Source: Siphonodentalium dalli
Lineage: Eukaryota > Mollusca > Scaphopoda > Gadilida > Siphonodentaliidae
DNA: 64,000 nucleotides
Assembly (NCBI GenBank): GCA_032622095.1
Contig: CP136064.1
Span: 147,686,864 to 147,750,863 of the forward strand
Reading direction: 5' to 3'
Shown here: one piece after another, positions 33,420-45,445 of the stretch
Layout: each line of letters opens with the position of its first letter
Numbering within the stretch: position 1 is the first letter of the stretch
The notes under the pieces: model-generated
What the model saw: the letters and a program-made list of their open reading frames with translations, nothing else
What the model was told of the DNA's origin: nothing
Databases searched by the model: none
Position numbers and translations under genes: made by a program

Positions 33420-33950
33420 CATATTAATCAAATAGTATTTTTTTTTTTGCTTTTTGGTACTTGTTTGAATAGTTTTAAGTACTTGTTTTAAGAAATTGTT
33501 GGAAAATGTTTCAAATAAACTTATAATAAAAACCGCCTTTGACGTTAACCAACCGAGATCGTCAAATTCTAACCAGTTCGGACAATTCACCCCAGAGTAC
33601 ACAATGTTCAACCTCGCACAAATGCAAATATTCATCACTTTATACGGGACGAACTGTTGGGTAATACTCCATGACAAAGACCAGACCAACAATGGTCACT
33701 GCTGTTGAATTTTCCACATTAATTTAAAGGTACATGTATAACCCAATTCCAACAAACAGTTTCCAAATGTACCTGTGATATTAAGAACAATAATACTACA
33801 TTAATTTGCAACACAAGTATATTAATTAAAGATGCAAATTGAATTTGAATTTTACTTAAACTTGTGACCCTATAGCTCTTGCTATGCAATACATGTTTAA
33901 GCACCTGCTATTCATACTCAGGGTGGGTGCGGTGGGTTTTTATTTTCTAT

Positions 33951-34223
33951 ACCATATATGTCCGCTCAACTGACAACACATTTTAAGATGGCAACTTGTT
34001 CTTCCCTGTCAGAAAGTTTGCGCATAACAGCCATGCAATCAAAAGTTGGAATTTATTGTTTAACCAATGGATGATCGCCCATGACGCTCAGCAAACTGTG
34101 AATGCGACGTGAATGCAACGAGAAACAGCTGAACAAACCAATGACAATTGTTTACAAAAATGTGAAAGAAACGTGAAACGACTCGACTTGTAATTAGTGA
34201 ATTTATAAATAAATCGCGCAAAT
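33951..34223 (-). repeat. Split direct repeat A2
   Basis: About 273 bp, roughly 85% alike to 39069-39342 in the same orientation. Shared blocks include ATATGTCCGCTCAA, TTGTTCTTCCCTGTCAGAAA, GATCGCCCATGACGCTCA, GCAACGAGAAACAGCTGAAC and ATGACAATTGTTTACAAAAA. It abuts B1 without a gap. Confidence 0.8.
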
Positions 34224-34435
34224 TACCATGGGTATTCTGAACAAAATAGAAACTATTAAAAAGCTACATTTATTGCCATAGAAATGTGTTGCAAGTGTTG
34301 ACAACATATAAAGGTACAAATAAATAAAATGTAAAACAATAATTATAATACTGAAAGAAAAATAAGTTGAATGTACAAATTGTAAAATATACAAATAATA
34401 TCAAATTACCAAAAGACTAAATCAATTGAAATGAG
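34224..34435 (-). repeat. Split direct repeat B1
   Basis: Direct copy of 33228-33419 with small indels, joined directly to A2. In split-repeat elements this internal B1-A2 junction matches the junction of the circular intermediate. Confidence 0.75.
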
Positions 34436-34478
34436 TAAATTATTCCAAGTGTATGTTTCTGCTATTTTGTATTTTGTA

Positions 34479-36395
34479 TGCCCCTGTCACACTCCACTGC
34501 GATCAGGCCGGCGCTTGCATTGCGCTGAAAAGGTACCAACGTATCAGTAACACGCAAGAGGAGCGCGGAAAACTGTCCAAAATGTTTAAATAAGGTATGC
34601 TCCAATTCCGTTTGCCACGTTTGTATTGCGCTCTTAATACGACCCATTGCGTTCCTCCTACTTTGTCGAGTCTCACGCTCTCACACGCTCTCATTGTGCT
34701 TCCTCTACGCTATAAACGTCATTAGTGCGTCCAAGTCGCTGTCACTGTGTTGCTAGTACGTTCTCAATAAGTTTTTAGGTTGTGGGAATATACCCAACGA
34801 TCCACAATCGACTAGTTGTCCGATTAAACCCCTGTCACACTCCGCTGCGATCAGGCCGGTGATTGCATTGCGCTGAAAAATTATCAAAGCGCCAAGCTAA
34901 ACGCATTAAGGTATCCAAGAACCGATTGGTGACGCAGTTGACACTGGCTAGGACGCAAGAGGGTCCACATGATCGCACTGAGCGCCAGAGCGCCGCGATT
35001 GTTTTGTGCATGCACAAAACAAGCGCAGAGGTTCGGCGTTCTGACCATGGCGCAGTACTGTCGCCGTGACAACGAAAAGCGAACGACGTGAGCGCCCCGT
35101 TGACGTAGCAAGGATGCATACAAGCTACTCGTGGTCGCAGCAAGAAATCATCTGTTTCGTCTCTCTCCCGACCTTATTGCGCTCTTATTGCGCTGCCACG
35201 TGGTATTGTGGACTGGTTCCCGATCATAAAACGTCCACACGATATTGTCGCTGCAAATATGGCTCTCATTATATGTCCAGGCGTGGCAGATGGCGCTTTT
35301 TCAACGTTTGCAACAGGTTTACAGTACGATCCCACTTTGAAATGCGATCTGCTCACCCACACCATCGGAGTTTGTATATAATATGCAAATTTAAACTGGA
35401 ATCCGATGTACATGTATTCCGTTACGAATGTGGCACATAATATATAACATGGAATGCGCAATAAAATAGTGCACGTGAAGTGGTACCTAAATGGAATCCA
35501 ATGTATTCCGTATATACATGTGCTACATGTAAACAGCCATAAACAACCATGGGAATGGTACTGTCGGCCTCCATATGCCATGCCATTCAAAAATAAAAAG
35601 GGCATATATTATGCCGATCTATTTAGCAACGCTGTTCCCTGGCGAAATTCCGCGTTATCACTACCATACTATTGTGGAAAGTGAATCGAAACATATGCTC
35701 AATTGAAATTATGACTATATATCCGGAACATATATAATTGGAACATGGACATCTAGTGTATTGTGGATTGTTGGGTATATTCCCCACAACCTAAAAACTG
35801 ACTATTACTGGAGCACGCAGGAGGCGCTATTTATACTATCCGCGCCCACGCAGAGAACGTTTTGCAAACTTATTGAGAACGTACTAGCAACACATTGACA
35901 GCGACTTGGACGCACTTAGGACGTTTATAGCTTAACGGAAGCACAGTGAGAGCGTGAGACTTGACAAAGTAGAAACGCAATGGGTCGTAATAAGAGCGCA
36001 ATAAAAACGTGATAAGCGGCATAGTTTTCCGCGCTCCTCCTGGGTGTTACTCATATTTTGGTACTTTTCCAGCGCAGTGCAAGCGCCGGCCTGATCGCAG
36101 AGGAGTGTGACAGGGGTTTTAAGCTTACTGCAGTCGCATAGGACAATATTGGTTTCTTACTGCGACCACGAGTAGCTTGTATGCATCCGTGCTACGTCAA
36201 CTCATACACAAAACAAGCGCCGCCCTCTGGCACTCAGTGGCGATCATGGGGACTCTTCCGTCCTAGCCAGTGTCAACTGCGTCACCAATCGATTCTTGGA
36301 TACCTTAATGCGTTTAGCTTGGCGCTTTGATAATTTGTCAGCGCAATGCAAGCGCCGGCCTGATCGCAGCGGAGTGTGACAGGGCTTTAAACTGA
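34479..36395. mobile_element. Interlocked inverted-repeat DNA element(s), CCCCTGTCACACTCC ends
   Basis: Four terminal segments share CCCTGTCACACTCCRCTGCG and CAGGCCGGCGCTTGCATTGC: L1 34479-34815, L2 ~34825-35205, R1 ~35758-36113, R2 ~36114-36395. L1 pairs with R1 (CGTCCAAGTCGCTGTCA, GTACGTTCTCAATAAG, GTGTGACAGGGG). L2 pairs with R2 (ACAAGCTACTCGTGGTCGCA, GTGACGCAGTTGACACTGGC, AAGCGCCAAGCTAAACGC). The order L1-L2-R1-R2 is crossed, not nested. L2 includes a perfect 24-bp palindrome centred at 35010/35011 (half-site TGCACAAAACAA). The centre 35206-35757 is unassigned. The open frames here run through arms and have no protein signal. Confidence 0.75.
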
Positions 36396-36427
36396 CTACA
36401 TACAGCGAGTAACCAGAGTTGGAAGCC

Positions 36428-36477
36428 CCCCTCTATCTCTCTCTCTCGCTCTCTCCTCTCTCTCTCTCTCTCTCTCC
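36428..36477 (+). repeat. (CT)n microsatellite
   Basis: A run of CT dinucleotides with a few interruptions. Confidence 0.9.
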
Positions 36478-37979
36478 ATCACTTGAATGCAGGGATGTAA
36501 GTCGACTCTATTCTACAAAAAGAAAGACCGGGTGTGCATACATGGGACATGGGGTGAAGGAATAGACCTCTCGGTCTATTCGACCATCCCATTTATATGG
36601 TGTCCATTCACCTGTATTGGCTTCAACACTAGACAGTTGATAACAGGTATAACAATAATTTATCTATATAGTCAGATCTTGAAAAAATACTACAGACTTG
36701 TGATAATTTTTGACTCAATCATTTGACTCAATATGTATCAGACAGTATGACAGCGGGGTCACTACAAACCATGATATACATACTTCGCCAAGTACTGTAT
36801 TCAGAAGCTTAACTATATCAACCATTGTATTAAGGAGATTACTGATAGTTACAGTGGGTCAGAGCGATTGTCTTGTCTTCATATAGTAGCACGTGATGGC
36901 CGTTTAGTGATATTACTATCAAAGTTCGAGTGATATAACACAATATTTTCCGTACATGCATGCAGGTTCAATCTTAATTTTTTTATCGCAACTGTAGTTA
37001 TTGAGAATAATCAGACCACATCCGAATTTTTCCAAACTGCGCCTGAGTTTCATACATAGCATTTTTGAGAAATGTCAATTAAAATATCATACACAGAAGG
37101 CGCAATTTATCCCAAATACGAGAATCACCACAGGGTTCAATGTTAAATTTCGATCGCAACTGTAGCCAGCAAGAACCCACTAATCACATTCAAATCTTCA
37201 AATATGTCTGAGTATCACACTTAGCAGTTGTCATAATATTTCAAATCGCACCGATCACCAGTCCTCCAAAATTTAGGAATGGAAACAAGTAAATCCTGGA
37301 AAAAAATGTACTAGGCATATATGCATCATTTGTGATCAGATCGCTTTCAGTAAGCAAAAAATGTATTATGTCATAAGGAATCAGACTGTTTGTCAAACGT
37401 GTCATTAAATATCATTTTGGGGGAGGGGTAAGTTTTTTATCCGTAATCACAATACGTACGGCCACAATAATACAGCCATCTAATATCAGATATGCCACAT
37501 ATCACAAAAGGAATACATATTGTGACAACATTCTAAGTTTTAGATAAACGGAGTTGAAACAGGCAAATTTAGCTGAATCATCGGGGAGAAATACATTCAC
37601 GATTAACGAAATACGTCGCAGCTAAAACGTCCAACGATTATCTGACAACTTTTGACCATTTTCAATACCACTCACATAACTGTGTTCCAAATCAAAGGAA
37701 TACAAAGATAAACTGAATATATCTTAAGAAGCCTAGACTGATGAACATCACAGGAACTAAGCCGAAAATTGCATAGAAATAAGGTTGGTCGCATGAGCAA
37801 AATGTGAAAAATCACATTTTGCCCCCAATATTGACCCCGCAACACCCGGATCCTGATATTAGAATAGTTGGGCTACATAAATATGGTGGTCGCTGAAATT
37901 GTCCTTTCTGATGACACCTTGGGTAATAAGAGCCCATACTATTAGATAAGGGGCGTGCAGAGGACCATTCGGTGTGATA
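36478..37979. other. Unassigned interior of the retroelement region
   Basis: No reverse transcriptase, RNase H or recombinase motif was found on the minus strand. Two imperfect ~170-bp direct repeats (AGGTTCAATCTTAA / GGGTTCAATGTTAAATTTCG, each followed by TCGCAACTGTAG) lie at ~36960-37230. A short hairpin GAATAGACC-TCTC-GGTCTATTC is at ~36560-36581. Confidence 0.5.
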
Positions 37980-39060
37980 GCTCATCTCTTTTTGGTCACT
38001 CCATCACGGGGCACATATATGCTCAACTTCTCTTTGAGCACCTCTGATGATGGCATTGTGAGATCATCACATTTGTTCCTGTGAAATGAAGTCACCACAA
38101 TACCATACGTGTGGCTCAGGTCTAGCCCTGTGTTTAGGTGTATCATCGTATTTACCAAAACCAAAATGAATGGACAAACCCAGTCTTATTGTGAGAACTC
38201 TGTACACCAAGTGTTCTTACATATCTATAGCTAACGAAGAGTCATCACACCAAGTATTTATTCCCATCTCAATACGCCGAACCCAATCACTGTATAAATT
38301 TAAGAGTGCTTTCCATTCATAAATTGACTGATAGTATTCAATGTTCTTTAAATATTTTAGACGTCCCTGCTTCTCCGGCACTATCATATCACTTCGAGTA
38401 ATTATCTTCAATTCACCAGCTATAAGTTGCTGGAACTTTAAGTCTTTAAAACCGAGTTGGCAACCAACATACTCGTGCAGGAAATTAGCATGAGGGGGAA
38501 ATTGTGGAAATACAACTTGTTCAAATTTTTGTTATGAATCTTCGATCTAGGAGATCATCATTTACAGGGCCATCCAAATTATTGTTCTTAATTCTATCAG
38601 ACAAATGTTCATGATGGTCCAACGTATATGCATGTATAAATTGTATATCATTGTGATTGGCATTACCATTAATCAGACCCAAAGTCTATATTTTTTATCA
38701 CATTCCCTGTTTAATTCTTCCAAATTTCTCGAATCATTTATATCTTGAACAAAGCTATTCTTTAGAATTCCAATATCATCCTGCATTAATACCTGATCAA
38801 AAACAATACTACCTTTCAGTGTATGCACATCTCTCTTCACTTGTCTAACTTCTTTTGGATGATTTCGTATTTCCTGTTAGTCAGCAGCAGCTCCTCTTGT
38901 TGTCTTTTATGTTCCTTAAGATCCTCAATTCCTGCTCCATGTCGATCTACGATCTATGGTATATTGTTTCCTCTTCCACTTCATCGATTTTCCCGTTAGA
39001 TTGCTGAGCGAGTTTGTCCTTGACTTTTGTTCCATCAATGCTTTCCGGATCCTTTGTTAG
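37980..39060 (-). pseudogene. Degenerate gag-like ORF of a DIRS/Ngaro-type element
   Basis: Conceptual translation across frameshifts and stops gives three parts. The first is an N-terminal charged, coiled-coil-like part (DPESIDGTKVKDKLAQQSNG, then QEELLLTNRKYEIIQKKLDK, 39050-38830). The second is a conserved-looking middle (ELKIITRSDMIVPEKQGRLK, then YEWKALLNLYSDWVRRIEMG, 38450-38220). The third is a C-terminal Cys/His-like part with VWYC and HICAPxW (38160-37990). From memory this resembles the first ORF of DIRS-type elements common in invertebrates; that match is unverified. It lies directly downstream of repeat A1, where a 5' ORF belongs. Several stops and shifts make it non-functional. 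Confidence 0.45.
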
Positions 39061-39068
39061 TGTTTCAT

Positions 39069-39342
39069 TTTTCTATAGCAAATATGTCCGCTCAATTGGA
39101 CAACAACTTTAAGATGGCAATTTGTTCTTCCCTGTCAGAAATTTTGCGCATAATCATATCAAAAGTTGTTATTTATTTTGAACCAATGGGTGATCGCCCA
39201 TGACGCTCAACAAAACGTTTATGCGTCGTGGGTGCAACGAGAAACAGCTGAACTAAACCATGACAATTGTTTACAAAAATGTGAAGGAAACGTGAAACGC
39301 CTCGACTTGTAAATAGTGAATGTATAAATAAATTGCGTAAAT
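39069..39342 (-). repeat. Split direct repeat A1
   Basis: Direct copy of 33951-34223; the outer boundary GCGTAAAT|TAGG matches the A2 edge GCGCAAAT|TACC. It would be the 5' terminus of the minus-strand element. Confidence 0.8.
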
Positions 39343-39645
39343 TAGGTCACAGTGTTAGTGTTAAGATATTTGGTGGTCATCTTTAACTTGGTTATGAAAC
39401 CATGACCCACAACTCATCTCGGACCAATTTTGCATTTATCAACAGGCATGCCAAGAACATTCTCAAATATAGAAAATTGTTTATGGGTAATTGCCTTTCT
39501 AAATGAATATAATCATTAAATTTCACGAATTAAGAATAATTAATTATCCTCTCGTGATCTTTAAATATGATATCACGGATGTATGAACTGCACTTTTTAA
39601 AAAATACATATTTTACAGAAGTTCTTGGTACCTGAAAACAGTGAA

Positions 39646-40765
39646 TCTACTATATAATTTGAGACTTCCGTATATATATATATATGTCCTTTATAGACTC
39701 GAAACGGCTGCACCGATTGGGCTCAAGCTTCCCATCTAAGGGTAAAAACCCACGGGAATGGTCGTCGCGGCGTTTTGGAAAAGCTCAGAGCACCGGTTCT
39801 CCACTCTCAGTCACAAAAACGGCACTTCGGGGGTTAACAGTGTTGATAGTTAAAGAGCGTTCGTATCCGCAGTGTCGTTGATAAAGATCTTCCATATTTG
39901 GGTTCGTTAACCGGTTAACGCTCTTTATTACCTTCGGCTTTCGCATACGGCGTTTGTTTATGTTATCGCTCGAAATGGAACTCGCTTCTGTGTCACACAC
40001 GCAATTGATTCTATCTATTTGCAACTGCCATTCGTGAATAGCATTCTGAAAATCAGACGCAATTGGATCAGACGCAATTGATTCTATCTATGATTTGCAA
40101 TTATCCGCATTCTGACATGAAAATGTCTATTGATTCTGCCATGAAAATTCATCCTTTCCGGAAATAAAAACTCAGACGCAATTGATCCTATCTATGATTG
40201 CAATTATCCGCATTCTGACATGAACATTTCTATTGATTCATCGGCTCAGTTTTTCCGCCCGAGATGATCTTCACCTTGAAACGAGTACCCCCAAATGATA
40301 TATATATGTGTGTGTCCTTTATAGACTCGAACTCGTTTCTGGACTTAGAAAACTTTCGACGCCTCGAACACCCGGCGGGTGCCCAGGCTTTCCGGACTAA
40401 CCGACTGAGCTCAAACTTGCTACCTACGGGAAGTGTCATGGACGGGCTAAATTGTGACCCCGACCTGACCTTGACTTTGAAAATAATGATCAATTCAAGG
40501 TCAAATCGGATCAAATTGAAAAAAAAAATTAAATTAAAAAATTAAAAAGGCACAATTAACTCATTGAAAAACAAATTTAAATTAAAAAATTAATTCAAAA
40601 AATTTATTTAAAAAGCCAGTAAATTAAAAGGCACAATTAACTCATTGAAAAAAAAAAATCGGGTAAAATTTAAAAACTAAAAATTAAATTACAAAATTCA
40701 AAAGGCACAATTAACTCATTGTCATGTTTCTGACGATTGCCGCCAGTGGCGGGCTAACCTGCTAG
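39646..40765 (+). mobile_element. Helitron-like element, family 2
   Basis: Preceded by A, it starts TCTACTATATAATTTGAGAC and ends GCCGCCAGTGGCGGGC, TAACCTG, CTAG. It contains the 14-bp palindrome GTTAACCGGTTAAC (~39906-39919) and two or three ~100-bp units with ACGCAATTGATYCTATCTAT (~40000-40240). There is a foreign-looking insert TTTCTGGACTTAGAAAACTT near 40333, then the GACCTGACCTTGAC and TTCAAGGTCAAATCGGA block and A-rich units. Confidence 0.8.
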
Positions 40766-41041
40766 TTTATTATATATTTTGGAACTTCTGTCTGTATCTG
40801 TGTATATGTGTGTTATAGACTCGAAAACTGCTCGACCGATCCGACTCGAATTTGTTATGTAGGCCTACCTGCGACCGTGTCCTTTGTCGTGACCCTGACC
40901 TCGCTCATATGTACACTCATATAGGCATGTTTCTGGACCGATCGAACAATAATTTGTCCAGACGCTGTATATTCTGCCCAGACGGAGGCGATCACAAAGA
41001 AATAACTAAATAGCCCGGACCAAGTCGAGCACATCAGCTAG
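40766..41041 (+). mobile_element. Short Helitron-like element, diverged
   Basis: Starts TTTATTATATATTTTGGAAC after CTAG and ends TAGCCCGGACCAAGTCGAGC, ACATCAG, CTAG, then T. The hairpin is imperfect (AGCCCG...CGAGC). A 276-bp member without the 122-bp core. Confidence 0.7.
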
Positions 41042-41344
41042 TATTAAATACTTGAGGTTATTAGTCCAGGAGATATTGGTCGACCTCTCCACCCCCAGGA
41101 CTAAAATTACACCCCCCCAGGACTTAACTTCATCCCACTAATTTTCTTTCTTAATGTCTTCTATAATTTTCTTCGGTTGTTAACAAGAAAAAAAGTGGCC
41201 GCCGAGACTCCAGACAAAATGGCGTCCATCGTGGCCGCCATTTTTTTTATATGCACCAGGTCTCTTTGATCGCCGTTATAGCAAATATGCTATCATACGC
41301 GGTCTTGTTTCTGCTCGATTCGTTATGCTAATATACAACCCTTA

Positions 41345-44300
41345 CAAATTAGCCAAAAATCCTACACCAAAATCCAATATGGCGGCCAAGATGGCCGTCG
41401 AAATGTAAAAAATTGCTATTTTTTGACATTCAACCACCTTTCGTTTTGTCTCTTTGGGAAAATATGGTCATCATGGGGTGATTTTATACATTTGTCGTAT
41501 AGCAGAGTCATTAGCGATCACACTGGGACCATAAAACACATTCCTTGCTGGAAAGTTTTGTACGATATCACGTTTTCCCAAATGCCCGTATAATCCGGTC
41601 AAACCCGAATCGACGCTAATAGCGCGATGTCTGTTTCGAATCAATGAATATTATTGCTATCATAAGACCAACCATGCATATATATGTGCAGGAGATACTC
41701 GAGCTAGGATTCCTCTTATACCAGAGTTGAGGAATATTCACCCAAATCAAAGAAATAGGAAAATCGCCGAAAATCGTTGATTTTAACATCAGTGAGCGTT
41801 ATTGTCACGACAACTCATAACATGCTTACTATTGTGAGTTGGAAACACTGCGGCGAATAACTGTCCTTTTATCACATCTAAAATAAAAGTTCCCCAGATC
41901 CAAAATGGCGCCCACAATGGCGGATAGATTTTCAAAAATCACCGAAATTCCCTCATTTTCACATTATTGGGCATTATTGTCGAGATAACTCCAGACATGC
42001 TGACAGTTGAGTTGGAAATACTGAGGTAAAGTAATTACCTTGCATCTCACACTGACAAACTATTCAACACTTCCTGGGAGAAGGGTACCTCTAATCATAA
42101 GGGTTCAAACAATTCATTTTCCAGTGTCTAGCTTACGATTTTAAATATTTGCTAAATATAGGATTTGTGCGTCATCTTGAACTAGAAAGGCATATGGTCG
42201 ATGAGTATACAAGCTTACAGAAGGCCATCTCTGTGTATGTCTGTATCATACCCCATGGGGCTAACCACGTGTTCATCTGGCGAACTTCCCAGTTAGCTAG
42301 TCACTTTTCAATATATGGTTCGCCAACTCACAAACTTAGCGAACGCGTTGGCATACGTGGACAACTTCGGCAGTGTTTCGAAGGTTGCTAGCTGTCTCAT
42401 TCACATGGACAGATGCCTATCTGCTACCGACTAACCACACTTCTTGACCATGATCCTAAACATTATGTGTGACACCCCGCAGTCGTCTCGTCGAAGCGCT
42501 CCCAATATAGAAGATCAATACTCACATTGCTAGTCTGTGGACATGCGCCATGCTAGTGGGAATGAAATGGGCCATGGTATACACACCCTATACCAAGTGC
42601 ATGTTTCAGATATAGAATGTCATGTTTGTCGGTGTTTTTGGTGTGGTAAGATTGTATTCCACATCCGTTTCGAACCCATTCTGAATCAACTTGACCAGAG
42701 GTATACTTTTGTCTGGATAATACTATGCTAGCCTCCCCAGAACAGTCAGATGGGCTAAAGGATAAAAAAAAATATTATAGAATGAAGGTATGCGTTGTAC
42801 TTATCCTCTCTCAGGGTTAGTGTCAGTATGTGGGCGGTATTATTCAAGAACATGTCAGGATCTGTGGTGCACTTTTGATAAGGCGTAGAAGACCATGATA
42901 CTAAGAACAATCTTGGTGACATCCAACAATCGTATCACCGAACATATCCAAGCAGATAATAATAATACACGCGGTGCTAGTTCGGGGGCGTGTGTCATGA
43001 CAGTGGAAATGGAATGGGACCATGACTGCACCGCCCCTTCTTGTGTATGTTTTAGATTCAGACAGGAACTCAGCGTGGCTTTGCTTTCCTCGTATGCTAA
43101 TATTGTATATTCCCATCCGTTTGGACTCCAAACTTTGGAAGCCGTTCTTAATCAACTGGACCAGACGTGTACCATTGGCTACTACTACATAAGACTAGGG
43201 TGTAGTCTTAAAGACGATGCCTTGGATAGTTGGTTGATACTTGCGCTGGGTGGTGGTCGGAATGGTTCAAGAAAGTACAAATTCCATCACTATGGTGAAA
43301 TGTTCGACGCGAAGAACATCCAGATGAATGTTACGTTGATTATATCTTGCATTAGGTTCAACATACGTTGGGCACACCAAGTTATTTCTTGTTAACATCA
43401 CCATTCCGACCATTTTCCTGCATGATACATATTAACAACTATATTATAAAGTTACATATATAAAGCTATATGATCATAAAGGTCACGTTCGACCTTTGAA
43501 GGATTTCCCCAACGTCCACAGCCATTGCCGTCGAGACTATAAATTGTTCTTTAACACACATAGTGAAATGAAGGCACTACAGTTCCTGAAATGTTCTTGA
43601 ATAATACCGCCCACATACTGACACTAACTCTGAGAGATGGTAAGAACAACGCACACCTTCATTCCAATAAAGACATTATCCCTTAGCCCATCCGACTGTT
43701 CTGGGGGAGGCTAGCAGGCAAAATTATACATCTGGTCAAGTTGATTCAGAACGGCTTCGAAACAGATGTGGAATACAATCTTACCACACAAAAAACACTG
43801 ACACGCATGACATTCTATATCTGAAACATACACCTGATGTAGGGTGGTGTATAGCGTGGCCCATTTTATTCCCACTGTCATGGCGCATGTCCACAGACTA
43901 GCACCGCGAGTATTGTTCTTCTCTGTTGGGAGCTCTTCGACGAGACGACTGCGGGACGTCACACATATTGCTTAGGATCATGGTCAAGAAATATGGGTAC
44001 ATTATGGTCTTCTCCTTAGCAGATAGGCATCTGTCCAATGAAATGAGACAGCTAGCAACCTTCGAAACACTGCCGAAGTTGTCCACGTATATTTTATATA
44101 TGCCAATGCGTTTGCTTAGTTTGTGAGTTGGCGAACCATATATGGAAAAGTGACTAGCTAACTGGGAAGTTCGCCAGATGTACATATGGTTAGTCCCATA
44201 TGGGGCATGATACAGACATACATAGAGATGGCCTTCTGTTAGCTTGTATACTCATCGACAATATGCCTTTCTAGTTCAAACTGACGCACAAATCCCATAT

Positions 44301-45445
44301 TAGCAAATATTTAAAATCGTAAGCTAGACACTGGAAAATGAATTGTTTGAAAATATGATTAGAGGTACCCTTCTCACAGGAAGTGTTGAATAGTTTGACA
44401 CTGTGAGCGACCTATATTTACCAGACAAAGAAATGGAAGCTGGTCCAGACAATTATGGACGTGGCAAATCAGAATCGATTACGGTTACGGCCATTATCGG
44501 CGCTAAGTGGAGAATGGATTTCGAAATGCCACATTGATTATTAATGATGGGTTTTCGTACTTCCAGAAGGATACGAACTATGTTATGCGTTTTGGGACGT
44601 TTAAAGTTGAACAAATAGATGGTTTGTGTAGAGTTTCGTCCATACATATCGATATTATGACATAAAGTTGAAATTAACATTTGAAAATATCTACCTCTTT
44701 TCAATTTCTGGCTTCCAGTTTAGCTGCCATCTTGACTGAGTATCCATTGCAAACTCAAATGAATAATTCATATCAATGTTCCATATGAACATGTAATTAT
44801 AGGCAGAATTCGCGTAACAATAACGCTAATCGTAAGAAAGTAAAGGAATGTAACGCTTGTTTTCAAATTTAGGTCGCCATTTTGAGCCGCCATCTTCGAG
44901 TTGGAATACAATTTCTTGCATGAGATGCAAGGTAATTACTTTGCCTCAGTATTTCCAACTCAACTGTCAGCATGTGTGGCATAAGGACAGTTCTTCACCT
45001 CAGTGTTCCCAACTCACAATAGTAAGTATTGTGGAGTTGTCGTGACAATAACGCTCACTGCATTGATGTTAAAATCAGCGATTTTCTGCGATTTTTCTAT
45101 TCTTGTTGCCATTTTGAATTTGGGTGAATATTCCACAACTCTGGTATAAGAGGAATCCTCGCTCGAGTATATCCTGCGCGTATATATGATTGGGTGTTGT
45201 AATGATCGCAATAACATTCATTGATTCGAAACAGACATCGCGCTATTGGTGTCGATCCGGCTATGACCGGCTTATATCGGTATTTGGGAAAACGTGATAT
45301 TGGACAAAACTGTCCAGCAAGGAATGTATGTTATGATCCCAGTATGTTCGCTAATGACTAATGGTGCTTAAATGTCAGAAAAATAGCAAATTTTCACATT
45401 TCGGCGGCCATATTGGATTTTGGTGTCGGATTTTTGGCAATTTGT
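41345..45445. repeat. 4.1-kb inverted repeat with a triplicated internal module
   Basis: The left arm 41345-~42870 and right arm ~43588-45445 are reverse complements with modest divergence. Paired blocks include CAATATGGCGGCC, CTCTTATACCAGAGTTG, GTTGAGTTGGAAATACTGAG, TTCGCCAACTCACAAACTTA and TATGTGGGCGGTATTATTCA. The left arm has ~120 bp at 41880-41990 absent from the right; the right arm has ~520 bp at 44402-44925 absent from the left. The spacer 42870-43588 holds a third, diverged copy of a ~220-bp module also present in each arm (42522-42731 plus, 43711-43935 minus). The frames over the module share NQLD and FEA/FEP-type words but carry no known domain. Confidence 0.85.
42895..43395 (+). 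other. Open frame in the spacer of the 4.1-kb inverted repeat
   Basis: A 166-codon frame (starting MILRTILVTSNNRITEHIQA). Its first ~100 residues align loosely with frames from the two arms: TRGAS...AMTV/VMTVEMEW and AVLNQLDQ occur in the spacer and in the 43711-43962 minus-strand frame, and ILNQLDQ in the 42537-42731 frame. No domain is recognised. It may be a residual gene of the element or simply the shared repeat module. The rest (after GYYYIRLGC) is unique. Confidence 0.25.

Larger units (their letters stand above)
33228..39342 (-). mobile_element. Ngaro/DIRS-like retroelement with split direct repeats (degenerate)
   Basis: Read on the minus strand the order is A1 (39342-39069), a decayed gag-like ORF (39060-37980), unassigned sequence, B1 (34435-34224), A2 (34223-33951), about 530 bp, and B2 (33419-33228). 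A1/A2 and B1/B2 are each direct repeats in the same orientation, and B1 abuts A2 exactly. This A1...B1-A2-B2 order is the split-direct-repeat layout known from Ngaro- and PAT-type tyrosine-recombinase retroelements, and differs from LTR pairs. No reverse transcriptase or recombinase is recognisable, so the copy is probably internally deleted. It carries a later insertion at 34479-36395. Confidence 0.55.

Noticed and set aside
35174-35605. 143-codon minus-strand frame
   Set aside because: Lies in the arms and centre of the interlocked inverted-repeat element with no recognisable domain and a competing plus-strand frame.
33951-39342. Ordinary LTR pair (A1/A2 as LTRs)
   Set aside because: A second direct repeat (B) is interleaved with A in the order expected for split direct repeats, which an LTR element would not show.
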